Shown: positions 7,951 through 16,716 of the stretch, piece by piece
Layout: each line of letters begins with the position of its first letter
Position numbering within the stretch: the stretch's first letter is position 1
From: Paenibacillus sp. MSJ-34
GTDB taxonomy: Bacteria > Bacillota > Bacilli > Paenibacillales > Paenibacillaceae
Length of the DNA stretch: 64,000 bases
Direction of reading: 5' to 3'
NCBI RefSeq assembly: GCF_018918005.1
Contig: NZ_JAHLPR010000009.1
Location: forward strand, 1-64,000
Notes under the pieces: generated by a model
What the model was told of the DNA's origin: nothing
Database searches by the model: none
The model's input: only the letters and a program-made list of their open reading frames with translations
Translations under genes and position numbers: made by a program

Positions 7951-9546
7951 ATGAAGAACGAACGATTGACGGACGTCGTCGTCCTCGGAGGCGGCCTGGG
8001 CGGATGTATGGCCGCATTGGCCGCAGCCAAAATGGGCGTGCGCGTGATCATGACGGAAGAGACGGATTGGCTGGGCGGCCAACTGACAAGCCAGGCGGTT
8101 CCGCCGGATGAACATCAATGGATCGAAAAATTCGGCTGCACGCAAACGTATCGCGAGTTTCGCAACCGAGTGCGTGCGTATTATAAACAAAACTACCCGA
8201 TGACGGAGGAAGCGAGAAACAACGAGCTTCTTAATCCGGGCAACGGCTGGGTAAGCCGGCTATGCCATGAGCCGAAGGTGGCGTTGCGCGTAATCGAGGA
8301 TATGTTGGCCCCTTACGTGAATAGCGGCCGGATCACGGTATTCTATCATTTCAGGCCGACTGCAGCCGCCGCGAACGGAGACCGGGTGGAAAGCGTCACG
8401 ATTACGCATACAAGCACAGGCGAAGAAATTGTGTTAAGAGGAGAGTATTTCCTCGATGCGACCGAATGCGGGGACGTGCTGCCGTTAGCGGGCGCCGAAT
8501 ATGTAACGGGCGCGGAATCCAAGCGCGACACGGGCGAACCGCATGCGCTGGAAGAGGCGAATCCGCTCGACATGCAATCGATCACGCATGTGTTTGCGCT
8601 CGATTACGTGGAAGGCGGCGATTTCACGATCGAGAAGCCGGAGCAATATGATTTCTGGCGCCAATACGTGCCGAAGCACACCCATTTTCCGCTATTAAGC
8701 TGGTATGCGAACGACACGGACGATACGACGCAGATGAAGGAATACGGCCTCTTTCCCGACGGGCGCAAAGACGCCGCCGGACGCGAGGTGCTGCCGCTGT
8801 GGACGTATCGCCGCATCGTCGACCCGGCCTTATTCGAGCCCGGGTTATATGAGGGCGATATCACATTGATCAACTGGCCGCAGAACGATTATTTTCTCGG
8901 CCCGATTATCGGCGTCCCCGAAGCGGAGCGGCAGGAGCATTTGGCCAATGCCAAGCAGTTGAGCCTTTCGCTCGTCTACTGGCTCCAGACCGAAACGCCC
9001 CGCCCGGACGGGGGGCGAGGGTACCCGGGCATCCGGCTGCGCACAGACGTGCTGGGCACCGAGGACGGGCTGGCGAAATACCCGTATATTCGCGAATCGC
9101 GGCGGATCAAGGCCGTTTATACGATCACGGAGCGGGATGTCAGCAAAGAAATACGCGGGGCGCAAGGGATATGCCGTTACGACGACAGCGTCGGGGTCGG
9201 CAGCTATCATCTGGACGTCCATTTGACGACCGTCACGAACCGGACGTTCTATATTCCGAACTATCCGTACGAAATTCCGCTCGGGGCGCTGCTGCCGATT
9301 CGGATGAAAAATTTGCTGCCGGCTTGTAAAAATATCGGCACCACTCAAATTACGAACGGCTGCTATCGTCTCCACCCCACGGAATGGAATATCGGGGAGT
9401 CGGTCGGTTATTTGGCGGCCTACGCGTTGCGGAATAAAGTGACGCCGCACGAAGTGCGCGCCGATCGGGAGCATCTTCGCGCTTATCAGGCGCTGCTGCA
9501 ACGGCAAGGGGTCCAAATTCATTGGCCGGACGATCTCGAACTTTAA
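7951..9546 (+). CDS. FAD-dependent oxidoreductase (FAD_oxidored family)
   Basis: This 531-residue flavoprotein has an N-terminal Rossmann dinucleotide fold (VVLGGGLGGCMAAL, residues 10-23) and the family hallmark DATECGD near residue 170. It has a C-terminal FAD-contacting segment (NIGTTQITNGCYRLHPTEWN). Members are often annotated as xanthan lyase-like or simply FAD-dependent, and substrates are mostly undefined. There is no signal peptide. The ATG is preceded by AAAGGAG at good spacing, 79 bp after nanE. As the last gene of the amino-sugar operon, it may oxidise an imported sugar or glycoside; this is inference. A terminator follows directly. Confidence 0.88.
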   Translation: MKNERLTDVVVLGGGLGGCMAALAAAKMGVRVIMTEETDWLGGQLTSQAVPPDEHQWIEKFGCTQTYREFRNRVRAYYKQNYPMTEEARNNELLNPGNGWVSRLCHEPKVALRVIEDMLAPYVNSGRITVFYHFRPTAAAANGDRVESVTITHTSTGEEIVLRGEYFLDATECGDVLPLAGAEYVTGAESKRDTGEPHALEEANPLDMQSITHVFALDYVEGGDFTIEKPEQYDFWRQYVPKHTHFPLLSWYANDTDDTTQMKEYGLFPDGRKDAAGREVLPLWTYRRIVDPALFEPGLYEGDITLINWPQNDYFLGPIIGVPEAERQEHLANAKQLSLSLVYWLQTETPRPDGGRGYPGIRLRTDVLGTEDGLAKYPYIRESRRIKAVYTITERDVSKEIRGAQGICRYDDSVGVGSYHLDVHLTTVTNRTFYIPNYPYEIPLGALLPIRMKNLLPACKNIGTTQITNGCYRLHPTEWNIGESVGYLAAYALRNKVTPHEVRADREHLRAYQALLQRQGVQIHWPDDLEL

Positions 9547-9549
9547 TGC

Positions 9550-9586
9550 AACGAAAAACCGCCGCTGGCATCGCGGCGGTTTCGTT
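9550..9586. terminator. Bidirectional intrinsic terminator
   Basis: A strong GC stem (ACCGCCGC / GCGGCGGT), flanked by A-rich and T-rich arms, lies between the convergent FAD oxidoreductase and queuosine-transporter genes. It can serve both strands. Confidence 0.85.
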
Positions 9587-9589
9587 ATA

Positions 9590-10297
9590 TTAATTGCCTG
9601 CCAAATTGCGCTCCTGCTTCTTGGCGCCGAATGTAAAACTGCGCGCGATGTAGAGCGCCGGCGTCGAAGCGATGGAGACAACCGATTTGGCGACATAGGT
9701 TGTGATCAAAATTTCCAGCCATACGTCGAGCGTGTAAAGGCCCGCGAAGGCGATCGCGCAGAAGATCAGCGAGTCGACCAGTTGGCTGATCAAAGTGCTG
9801 CCGTTGTTGCGAATCCATAATTGATTGCGTTTCGGCGTGACCTTTTTCAAGAATGAGTAAATGCGAACGTCAAGGAATTGGCTGCAGAAGTACGCTGCCA
9901 GGCTGCCGATTGCAAGCCGCGGCATGAGGCCGAAGATCGTTTGCAGCGAAGATTGGGCGATGTCCGTTTCCTGCGGCACGAACACCAAAGCCATTTGCAT
10001 AATAATCGTCGTAGCGATCAGCGTGAAGAAGCCGAACCATACCGCCTTCTTCGCATCCTTCTCGCCGTATTTCTCGTTCAGCAAGTCGCTCGTCATATAA
10101 ATCGTCCCGTACATCGTATTGCCGAGCGTCATGACGATGCCGAACATTTCAATGGTTTTCGCTACTTGAATGTTGGCGATCACCGTTGCGAAGCCGACCC
10201 AGGCGTACAAGCCTTGCTTGCCGAACAAGCGGTAGCAGGCGAGGAATAACGCGAAGTTGACGACGACAAACCCCACACCCCAAATAAAATTGAACAT
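9590..10297 (-). CDS. Queuosine precursor transporter (VUT family, YhhQ-like)
   Basis: This 235-residue membrane protein belongs to the vitamin uptake transporter family, which imports 7-cyano- or 7-aminomethyl-7-deazaguanine for queuosine tRNA modification. Six or more hydrophobic segments are visible. Family stretches include NTMYGTIYMTSDLLNEKYG at about residues 59-77, plus a Q-L-V-D-S motif in the C-terminal half. The assignment is reinforced by a preQ1-I riboswitch directly upstream (10309-10349), whose 3' tail contains the ribosome binding site AAGGAGG. It is a single-gene unit, convergent with the amino-sugar operon. Confidence 0.92.
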   Translation of the reverse strand: MFNFIWGVGFVVVNFALFLACYRLFGKQGLYAWVGFATVIANIQVAKTIEMFGIVMTLGNTMYGTIYMTSDLLNEKYGEKDAKKAVWFGFFTLIATTIIMQMALVFVPQETDIAQSSLQTIFGLMPRLAIGSLAAYFCSQFLDVRIYSFLKKVTPKRNQLWIRNNGSTLISQLVDSLIFCAIAFAGLYTLDVWLEILITTYVAKSVVSIASTPALYIARSFTFGAKKQERNLAGN

Positions 10298-10308
10298 GAC
10301 GAATAAAG

Positions 10309-10349
10309 CCTCCTTAGTTTTGATAACGCGGGATGGTTACGAACCGCGG
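10309..10349 (-). ncRNA. preQ1-I riboswitch (translational)
   Basis: Read on the minus strand, the leader has a P1 stem (CGCGG / CCGCG), a short loop with the intervening CCAU, then the conserved A-rich tail CAAAACTAAGGAGG that forms the class I pseudoknot. The Shine-Dalgarno AAGGAGG (10309-10315) is part of that tail, so ligand binding would hide the ribosome binding site of the transporter gene. An extra hairpin (GCGCTTGG / CCAAGCGC) lies immediately 5' at about 10350-10371. Confidence 0.85.
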
Positions 10350-10450
10350 CGCTTGGCACGAATCCAAGCGCATTTCATTAATGTATCACAGGCGGGCGCA
10401 AATGAAAAGAATTACCTTGCTGTAAATACAAATTTCCAGTCTAGAACCTG

Positions 10451-11836
10451 TCAAGCGGAACGGTATTTCAAGGGGAAACCCGCCTTCTTGAGCGGCATAT
10501 GGCCAGGCGGGAACGTCATCGTGATGACAGCCCCGCCGCCGGTATTGTTGCGCGCGGCAATCTCGCCGTTGGACCGTTCGACGATCGCCCGCGAAATAGC
10601 CAATCCGAGCCCGGACTCGCCGTCTTTCCCCTTCACGAAGCGATGGAACAGATAAGGCAATATCGTTTCGTCGAAGCCTTGGCCGTCATCGGCGACAGCA
10701 AGCCTGACCCATCCCTCCTGGTCGCGGCTTAATCGGATATAGATATTTTTGGCGGCATAACGCGCGGCGTTGGATACGACATTCAGCAGCGCCTGCAGCA
10801 GCTTATCCCGGTCAGCGGCGACATAGACTGGCCCGTCTTCCTCCGTCTGAGGGTGCATCACAAGACCTTTTTGCACAAGCAGCGGATTCATTCGCTCCAT
10901 CGTTTCCCGGATCAAATCTTTCAAATCCACAAGTTCCGTCCGGTATACGTCCTCTTCGCTATCGAGCTTGGCAAGCAGCGTCATTTCCGTGACGATCTTG
11001 GTCAATCGGGCGCTCTCGTCCATGATGATATCAAGCCCTTTGCGCATGCTCTCGCCTTCAAATACGCCGTCGCGTATGCCTTCCGCATATCCCGCAATGG
11101 ACATGAGAGGGGTCTTTAGCTCATGCGACGCATTTTGCACAAATTGCTTCTGCACCCGATTGAAGCGGTGCAATTCCGCGGCCATATCGAACACGGTTCG
11201 CGCCACCGATCCGATCTCGCCTCCGGCACGTATGAATTTGACATCGGAGAATCGCCGTTGCTTCACTTTTTTCAATTCTTCATTCAAATCCATTAGAGGA
11301 CGCATCAACTTCTTCGTAATGAGCAGGCTTAATAGAAACATCAATGCCGCGCCGAACCCAAAGACGATCAACAATCGCCCGAGTAATACTTGTTCGATTT
11401 CCCGAATCTTGCTTAGAGGCGTTCGCAATGTCAGCGTTCCTTCGGGGACGGCGACGATCTCGGTGATGTACGCTTGGTTCCATTCGTTCTGCGGGCGTTG
11501 CAGGATCTTTGTTGTGTCGCTTGTCATTACTTCGATAGGCTTGGTTTTATATGCGAAGGTTTGCTCCACGATGTTGCCGTTCCGATCGGTTAAGATCGCT
11601 TCCGTCGGTATGGTCGTTGCGGGAACGAAGACATGCGCATCTCCGCTTTGGATCGGAGCGACATCGGAAAATTTGGCGATGGAAACCGCCATGGACTGGC
11701 TGACCGTTTTCATTTCTTCCTTCTGCGTTTCAATAAAGTGATTCATCAACACATAATGAATCATCACGGCGGCAATCGATAAGACGAGCACTAATGAGAC
11801 GCCAAAGGCGATATTCATCTGATGGATTAATTTCAT
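10451..11836 (-). CDS. Sensor histidine kinase (OmpR-partner type)
   Basis: This 461-residue membrane kinase has two transmembrane segments (about 9-31 and 152-173) flanking an extracellular sensor of about 120 residues. A HAMP region follows, then the dimerisation domain with the phospho-acceptor His238 in NASHELKTPL. The ATP-binding domain has N-box NVVSNAARYA, G1 DDGQGFD and G2 SGLGLAIS. Its start overlaps the end of the response-regulator gene by four bases, so the two are translationally coupled and form one unit. The signal is unknown; the nearby orphan sugar-binding lipoprotein at 12921 could be a target or accessory. Confidence 0.93.
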   Translation of the reverse strand: MKLIHQMNIAFGVSLVLVLSIAAVMIHYVLMNHFIETQKEEMKTVSQSMAVSIAKFSDVAPIQSGDAHVFVPATTIPTEAILTDRNGNIVEQTFAYKTKPIEVMTSDTTKILQRPQNEWNQAYITEIVAVPEGTLTLRTPLSKIREIEQVLLGRLLIVFGFGAALMFLLSLLITKKLMRPLMDLNEELKKVKQRRFSDVKFIRAGGEIGSVARTVFDMAAELHRFNRVQKQFVQNASHELKTPLMSIAGYAEGIRDGVFEGESMRKGLDIIMDESARLTKIVTEMTLLAKLDSEEDVYRTELVDLKDLIRETMERMNPLLVQKGLVMHPQTEEDGPVYVAADRDKLLQALLNVVSNAARYAAKNIYIRLSRDQEGWVRLAVADDGQGFDETILPYLFHRFVKGKDGESGLGLAISRAIVERSNGEIAARNNTGGGAVITMTFPPGHMPLKKAGFPLKYRSA

Positions 11837-12549
11837 ATCTTTTCACGCTCCTCTTGCCGCATCCGATAGCCATGTCCCCATACCGCTTCGATCGGGAAAT
11901 GGGGCAGCTTTTTGCGCGTGCGCTTAATCAAATGATCCACGGCCCGGTCGCTGCCGAAGTAGTCGTTCCCCCATACGAAAGTAAGCAACTCGTTTCTTGA
12001 GAACGCCCGATTCGGATGCTCGGCGAAAACCTTCACCAAGGCGAATTCCTTGCTCGTTAAATCGACTTCTTCCCCCGACCAGAACGCGCGCCGTTCGTCT
12101 AACAGCAATTGAAGCGGTCCGATCTCTACCTTGCGAGACGCTTGCTCTTCGGAGAGCGCATCGCTCATCGCGCGCATTTTATACCAGCGCTGAAGCTGGC
12201 GCTTCACTCGGGCCACAAGCTCCCTCGGACTGAAAGGCTTGACCATATAATCGTCGCCGCCTAACTCAATGCCTAATATTTTATCCACTTCACTATCCCG
12301 CGCCGAGATCATAATAATAGGAACTTCGGCCTCGCTTCGGATTTTTCGGCAAAATTCATACCCGTCCATCCCCGGAAGCATGACATCCAGCACCCACAGG
12401 TCCGGAGGATTCGTCCTCCATAAAGCCCATGCTTCTTCGGCCGTCTCCAGTCCAACGGTTTGATAGTTTTCCTTCTGTAAAAACGCTTCTACCAAATGGC
12501 GTATATTCGAATCATCGTCGACAACGGCGATCACAAAGGGTTGATTCAT
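11833..12549 (-). CDS. OmpR/PhoB-family response regulator
   Basis: This 238-residue regulator has a receiver domain with acidic pocket D11-D12, phospho-acceptor D55 in VLDVMLPGMDG and the conserved lysine in VKPFSP. A C-terminal winged-helix DNA-binding domain follows (GNDYFGSDRAVDHLIKRTRK). It is the first gene of the two-gene operon with the kinase at 10451. The promoter would lie in 12550-12620; I could not fix it precisely. The repeat element at 12673-12851 separates it from the divergent binding-protein gene. Confidence 0.94.
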   Translation of the reverse strand: MNQPFVIAVVDDDSNIRHLVEAFLQKENYQTVGLETAEEAWALWRTNPPDLWVLDVMLPGMDGYEFCRKIRSEAEVPIIMISARDSEVDKILGIELGGDDYMVKPFSPRELVARVKRQLQRWYKMRAMSDALSEEQASRKVEIGPLQLLLDERRAFWSGEEVDLTSKEFALVKVFAEHPNRAFSRNELLTFVWGNDYFGSDRAVDHLIKRTRKKLPHFPIEAVWGHGYRMRQEEREKI

Positions 12550-12920
12550 GCTCCGACCTCCTGATCATTATCAGCTTTAGTATAACAGTCCGCAAGCGGG
12601 ACGTGGGATTTTGCCATCGTTTTTCCACAAATGGGCCAATGTTCTGCCATCGGCGTTTCGTACACTAGCTAGTAGAGGTTGTTCAAAAAGCCCCCTTTTG
12701 ATCACGAAGATGAGCTGGGAGCGAACTCGACATCGAATCTTGCGTTCACCCTCGAAGTCCGGTGCTCATGTAGGTTTTGCCTACACTCCGCTCCTCCTTC
12801 TTCGGGTTCTCGCAACCTTCTCGGTGCTGAAAAGTCGACTTTTTGAACACGCACTAGTAATAGATTCTCTATAACCGAAAAGGAGTGTTCGCGATAAAAA
12901 AATTCGCTTTGGAGGCAGGA
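12550..12920. other. Divergent intergenic region with a 179-bp repeat
   Basis: The gap separates the response-regulator gene (minus) from the binding-protein gene (plus). It holds the palindromic repeat 12673-12851 and promoter sequence for both sides. A GTG at 12885 begins a longer frame of the next gene but lacks a proper ribosome binding site. No independent gene is visible. Confidence 0.7.
12673..12851 (+). repeat. Long palindromic intergenic repeat, complete copy
   Basis: The element begins TAGAGGTTGTTCAAAAAG and ends with the inverted arm CTTTTTTGAACACG. The interior is an imperfect long hairpin whose apex is TGTAGG-tttt(g)-CCTACA near 12771-12786. A deleted, inverted copy is at 2890-2928. 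There is no coding capacity. The structure resembles a MITE-like or REP-like unit; I believe similar sequences are common between genes in Paenibacillaceae, but could not check. Confidence 0.8.
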
Positions 12921-14354
12921 ATGAAAGGGAAGTTTGTAAACAAGGCAGTATTGACGGTTCTATGTTGTTTGCTTGCGGCGGGATGCGCGGGCGGCGCCGG
13001 CCGGAAGCCGGTTGAAGAGGCCCAATCGACGCTTAAAGTTCTTTATTTCAACGAAAGCGCATTTTATCAGCAATATGGCGACTTATTCAGCATGGAGAAC
13101 AAGAATGTCGAACTTGAGGTGGTAAGCACTCAAGGCTTGAACAACAATTTGGAAGACAAAACATACGAAGAAGCGTTTAACGAACTCGTGGAAAAAGAGA
13201 AGCCGGATGTGTTGTTGTTAGACCCGGGCACTTTTGCGGAATATATTAACGATGGCAAGCTTCTGGAATTGGATCCGCTCCTTAAGAAGGATCAATATTC
13301 TGTAGAAGGAATTTATCCGGGGTTGCTCGATATGTTAAAGGAATTGGGCGGAAGCAAGCTGTACGGACTTGCCCCCACCTTTTACGGGAACGCGGTTTTC
13401 TACAATCGGGAGTTGTTCCGGAAGTATGGGGTAGAACCGCCGCATGACCAAATGACCTGGCAGGAAATATTGGACTTGGCGCGCCGGTTTCCGGCGGATG
13501 GGGACGAGGAGTCGCGGGTATACGGGTTCGGCAATGACTATTCGGCATCCGTGGACTATTTGATTAATAAAATTGCGAGCTCCGAAGATCTGATGTACGT
13601 CAATCCGGCAACGATGAAAGTGACGGTCGACACCGATTCCTGGAAAAGGGTCTATGACCTTGCTATTCAAGCCAGCAGCGCGGGAGTGGTCTATAGCCCG
13701 AAGGATGGCGGTTTTATGGGCGGAACGATCGAGCAATTCTATCGAAGCCAACCTTTCCTTATGGGACGGGCGGCGATGATGGTAGGCGATCCGTTTACGC
13801 TGCAAATGTTGAAGCAAGCGAAAACCGCAATCAAAGATTACAAACCGTTTGAGCTTGGAATGGTGTCCGGGCCTGTAGATCCGGCCGATCCTTCGACGAC
13901 CCGAAATGCCGGCATCAACGAAATTTTTGCCATTCACGCCCAATCGGCGAATCAAGATATCGCGTGGGAATTTCTGAAATTCGTGAACGGCGAAGATTAC
14001 GCCCGAGTGAAATCGAGATCGATGAACGGCGATTTGATGTCAAGGATGGGGTTTATGAAAGACGATAACGGGCAGAGCCTGGATGTGTTCTACGCTTTGA
14101 CACCGAAGCTGAACCGGAACGATATGAATTCGCGTAAAGTTCCGACGGAATTCCGCGGGCAGTTCCAATCCTTGATGAGCGAAGAGATTGCTCTGGTTCA
14201 AGAGAACAAGAAGTCGCTCGACGAAGCGCTTAAGACGATTCAGGAGAAAGGGCAAGCGGCTTTGGATCAAGCATTGAAAGTGCAAAAGGACAATAAGGGG
14301 AACCAAGGCGGCGACGCGAATGAGGTGTTTATTATGCCGCGGCCGGCAAACTAA
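12921..14354 (+). CDS. Orphan extracellular solute-binding lipoprotein (family 1)
   Basis: This protein of about 477 residues has a type II signal peptide ending in the lipobox LAAGC, with Cys22 lipidated, then a family 1 solute-binding fold (ALDPGTFAEYI-like segment, LYGLAPTFYGNAVFYNRELF). The start ATG 12921 has GGAGG five bases upstream; the longer frame from GTG 12885 is poorly placed. No permease or ATPase gene adjoins it, which is unusual. It stands next to, and divergent from, an OmpR-type two-component system, so it may be an accessory sensor or feed a transporter encoded elsewhere. A strong terminator follows. Confidence 0.88.
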   Translation: MKGKFVNKAVLTVLCCLLAAGCAGGAGRKPVEEAQSTLKVLYFNESAFYQQYGDLFSMENKNVELEVVSTQGLNNNLEDKTYEEAFNELVEKEKPDVLLLDPGTFAEYINDGKLLELDPLLKKDQYSVEGIYPGLLDMLKELGGSKLYGLAPTFYGNAVFYNRELFRKYGVEPPHDQMTWQEILDLARRFPADGDEESRVYGFGNDYSASVDYLINKIASSEDLMYVNPATMKVTVDTDSWKRVYDLAIQASSAGVVYSPKDGGFMGGTIEQFYRSQPFLMGRAAMMVGDPFTLQMLKQAKTAIKDYKPFELGMVSGPVDPADPSTTRNAGINEIFAIHAQSANQDIAWEFLKFVNGEDYARVKSRSMNGDLMSRMGFMKDDNGQSLDVFYALTPKLNRNDMNSRKVPTEFRGQFQSLMSEEIALVQENKKSLDEALKTIQEKGQAALDQALKVQKDNKGNQGGDANEVFIMPRPAN

Positions 14355-14364
14355 AGATTTGTGT

Positions 14365-14423
14365 AAATCCCTGGCTTTGAATAGGCGGCTTCGTGCAACC
14401 TATTTTATAGCCTGGGATTTTTT
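14365..14423 (+). terminator. Intrinsic terminator after the orphan binding-protein gene
   Basis: An outer stem AATCCC-t-GGCT / AGCC-t-GGGATT encloses an inner AATAGG / CCTATT stem and is followed by six T residues. It separates the gene from the downstream secreted protein. Confidence 0.88.
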
Positions 14424-14510
14424 GCGTATCATGTTACTTAAAAACGGAATTCGCGTTATACTAAGGAAATTGAGTAGCCAGATTTACTTAGACAGGAGGA
14501 AATTTGTTCC

Positions 14511-15788
14511 ATGATACCGATCGCTAAACGCGCTTTGCCATTCTTGTTAACCGCATTCCTCGCAATTTCCTTGACCTGTAAAACTGTGTCCGCCACCGAA
14601 TTTACAACCCTCCCTGAACCGGTGTGGACAGCCGCCGTACCGGCCAATACGACAACGGACGAATATTATAAGAACCTTTATTTCACGGGACAAAGGCCTC
14701 TTCCCGTCGTAAACTCCGATTCCCGAACTGCATTTACATTCCTGTACCAGTCGGGTCTATCAACAGGCAAGTACAAATTACTTGCTTTGGACGACGACAA
14801 TGGGCGGCAGAAATGGGTGCATGCTTCCCCTTTTAAGTACAACCCGTTTGATATGGATCGATTCGGCAACGTTTACTACCAAGATGAAGAAAAGTCCGGA
14901 AACCGGATGATCTACAAGTTGGTCGCCCTGGATGCAAATAATAAGCAACGCTGGGTGAAGACGTTTGACAACTCATTCAATTACAACGTGCTTGACGACG
15001 GACGCATCGCGGTCGTTACTTTTTCCAGGGAGAACGTCACGGTTACCCTATACTCGAAGGAAGGCAAACTGCTCGTTGCAAGGAAGTTTGACGGGGAAAT
15101 TCGACATATTCAGGGAAATTACATAGGAGTACGAAACTTAAAAGCGCCGAACAGTACAACAACGATCGATATCTATTCCATATCTTCCGGCAAGAAAATC
15201 GTGACGGTTGCACAACCGCAGGATTATATCAGTAACGTATATGCCGACTTCGACGTGCTAAGCGGCGGAACTCTTCTCGTTCCCATATACAATGCGAAGA
15301 CCGGCGTAGAGACCCTGAACGGCTACGCACCCGACGGGCAGAAAAAATGGAGCAGGACCTTGCCAAAACCGTCGCAAGTGACTGAAACCGGAACGATGTA
15401 CGCGAGAACCATTTACGACTCCTTGTTCGTGTCTGTCGGCAACAACTTTGTGATTCAGGAAAAAAATAAACTTAGCTTGTATGACACAAACAACAAACTG
15501 ATCGCGGAGAAGACGTTTTCGGAATTGCCGGGACAGGGCAAATTGCAAAGGTTAGACGATCAGACCTTCGTCTTTGGAGCAGTAGAGGAAAAAGAACCGT
15601 GGTATTTCGCATCCGAACCCGAACCTAAGAAGGCGATCTATTATGTCCTGGACTCTCGTACACTGGGGATCATGAATTCGCTCGTGATTGATGACGCCCT
15701 TTTTAACCAGGCGGATGTACGCTTTCATGATGCGAATACGTTTTATATTGACACGAAGGATCGCCTTGCCAAGTATGTTCTGAAATAG
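14511..15788 (+). CDS. Secreted PQQ-like beta-propeller repeat protein
   Basis: This 425-residue protein has a cleavable signal peptide (cleavage probably after KTVSA near residue 28). The rest is built of repeated strands typical of PQQ-like or WD-type propellers: ALDDDNGRQKWVH, ALDANNKQRWVKTF, APDGQKKWSRTL and DTNNKLIAEKTF. Each repeat contains a 'quantity, compound or token then KW' motif. Such proteins usually bind ligands or partners at the cell surface and rarely carry catalysis. A good AGGAGG site precedes the ATG. It stands alone between a terminator and a degraded region. Specific function not recognised. Confidence 0.82.
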   Translation: MIPIAKRALPFLLTAFLAISLTCKTVSATEFTTLPEPVWTAAVPANTTTDEYYKNLYFTGQRPLPVVNSDSRTAFTFLYQSGLSTGKYKLLALDDDNGRQKWVHASPFKYNPFDMDRFGNVYYQDEEKSGNRMIYKLVALDANNKQRWVKTFDNSFNYNVLDDGRIAVVTFSRENVTVTLYSKEGKLLVARKFDGEIRHIQGNYIGVRNLKAPNSTTTIDIYSISSGKKIVTVAQPQDYISNVYADFDVLSGGTLLVPIYNAKTGVETLNGYAPDGQKKWSRTLPKPSQVTETGTMYARTIYDSLFVSVGNNFVIQEKNKLSLYDTNNKLIAEKTFSELPGQGKLQRLDDQTFVFGAVEEKEPWYFASEPEPKKAIYYVLDSRTLGIMNSLVIDDALFNQADVRFHDANTFYIDTKDRLAKYVLK

Positions 15789-15947
15789 TCTGTCATTGTT
15801 GTGTTAGTTCCTAATGCTCGGTTTATAGGTAGTTGACCGCGCGGCCGAAGCTCTCCGAAGTACATTTCCAGTTGACACCGGCATCGTCTAAGCCTACATT
15901 TTTAGAGTATATTGGTCATCCGTTGCCGGGGAGTGACTGCCTTGTTC

Positions 15948-16214
15948 ATGAGCGGAATATACCGGAAGCGCATCGGCAGCAATTTGTTCGTTCGAATGGT
16001 CTTCATATTCTCTGTCATTGCGATTATAACGATCGTGACGCTTTCTCGCTGCAGACCGCCGGAGTGGGAACTGTTCGATCTGGAGAAGGACCCGTACGAA
16101 GTGAACAATGTATACTCGCACCCCGACTATGCGGACACCGTCCGCCAGTTGAAACAGAAGCTTGCGCGGCTGCAGCGGGAAGTTCTCGACGAGCCTGTGG
16201 AGCAAATCGATTAA
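15948..16214 (+). pseudogene. Chimeric gene remnant: membrane-sensor N-terminus joined to sulfatase C-terminus
   Basis: The reading frame MSGIYRKRIGSNLF... encodes a basic N-terminus and one hydrophobic segment (about residues 10-34), like the start of a membrane sensor such as a histidine kinase. At about 16053 it switches to a sequence typical of the last 50 residues of a sulfatase: WELFDLEKDPYEVNN, then a helical tail. No catalytic part of either protein is present and there is no clear ribosome binding site. The likely origin is an in-frame deletion that fused two former genes and removed everything between them. The sulfatase piece differs from the tail of the intact sulfatase at 31938. 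Confidence 0.6.
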
Positions 16215-16483
16215 TCGTTCTTGACAGAGAGGGCTGTCCCATTAGTCATCGAAGATGCCAATGGGCGGCCCCTGTTTTTGTAACCGGAAAATCCGGGTAA
16301 GCATGAAGTGTCTTCACGACAAGCGGCAAGCGCGGAAGAAACCGCTTAATGAAGCAGTATAACGCGCTGTCGGTTCGACGCATGACGGAGCCGGAGTGTG
16401 TATTCGGATAAAGCAGTCTTCTGCCTAGAAGGGGATGTCTCACATAGTTTCCAAGGCGATTCGCGCAGCGCTTTGTTTGGCGG

Positions 16484-16666
16484 TAGCGAAACTGGTTATC
16501 CTTATTAGGCTCAAAATGAGGACGTTCCTATCCTAACGAAAGTACGTATCGCTATTTATTAGAAATCGGCGGTTTTACCGCCTTTTTCCCCTCATTAACG
16601 TGTTCTAGTTTCTTTACACGCGCAACAAGGTAATTTACAGGCTAATAGCGTGTATATGTTTCGTTA
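16484..16666 (+). repeat. Four-site dispersed repeat, family 1, copy B
   Basis: Sites start at 16484, 16534, 16594 and 16644 (spacing 50/60/50), forward, forward, reverse, reverse. Compared with copy C at 50377-50559, not only the sites but also the linkers are closely similar. The middle linker contains GGCGG-tttta-CCGCC followed by five T residues (16568-16587), a terminator-like hairpin. Confidence 0.9.
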
Positions 16667-16716
16667 GCCCGCCTGAGGTCGCCACCCGCTGCGGTATTTT
16701 ATGAAATGATTCTATC

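Noticed and set aside
15833-16300. 155-codon frame across the degenerate region
   Set aside because: No ribosome binding site and no recognisable protein; it runs across the better-supported chimeric remnant in another phase.
16226-16443. Possible insertion-sequence edge (GGGCTGTCCCATT and partial inverse) with a short minus-strand frame
   Set aside because: No transposase motif, no target-site duplication and no second end could be identified.
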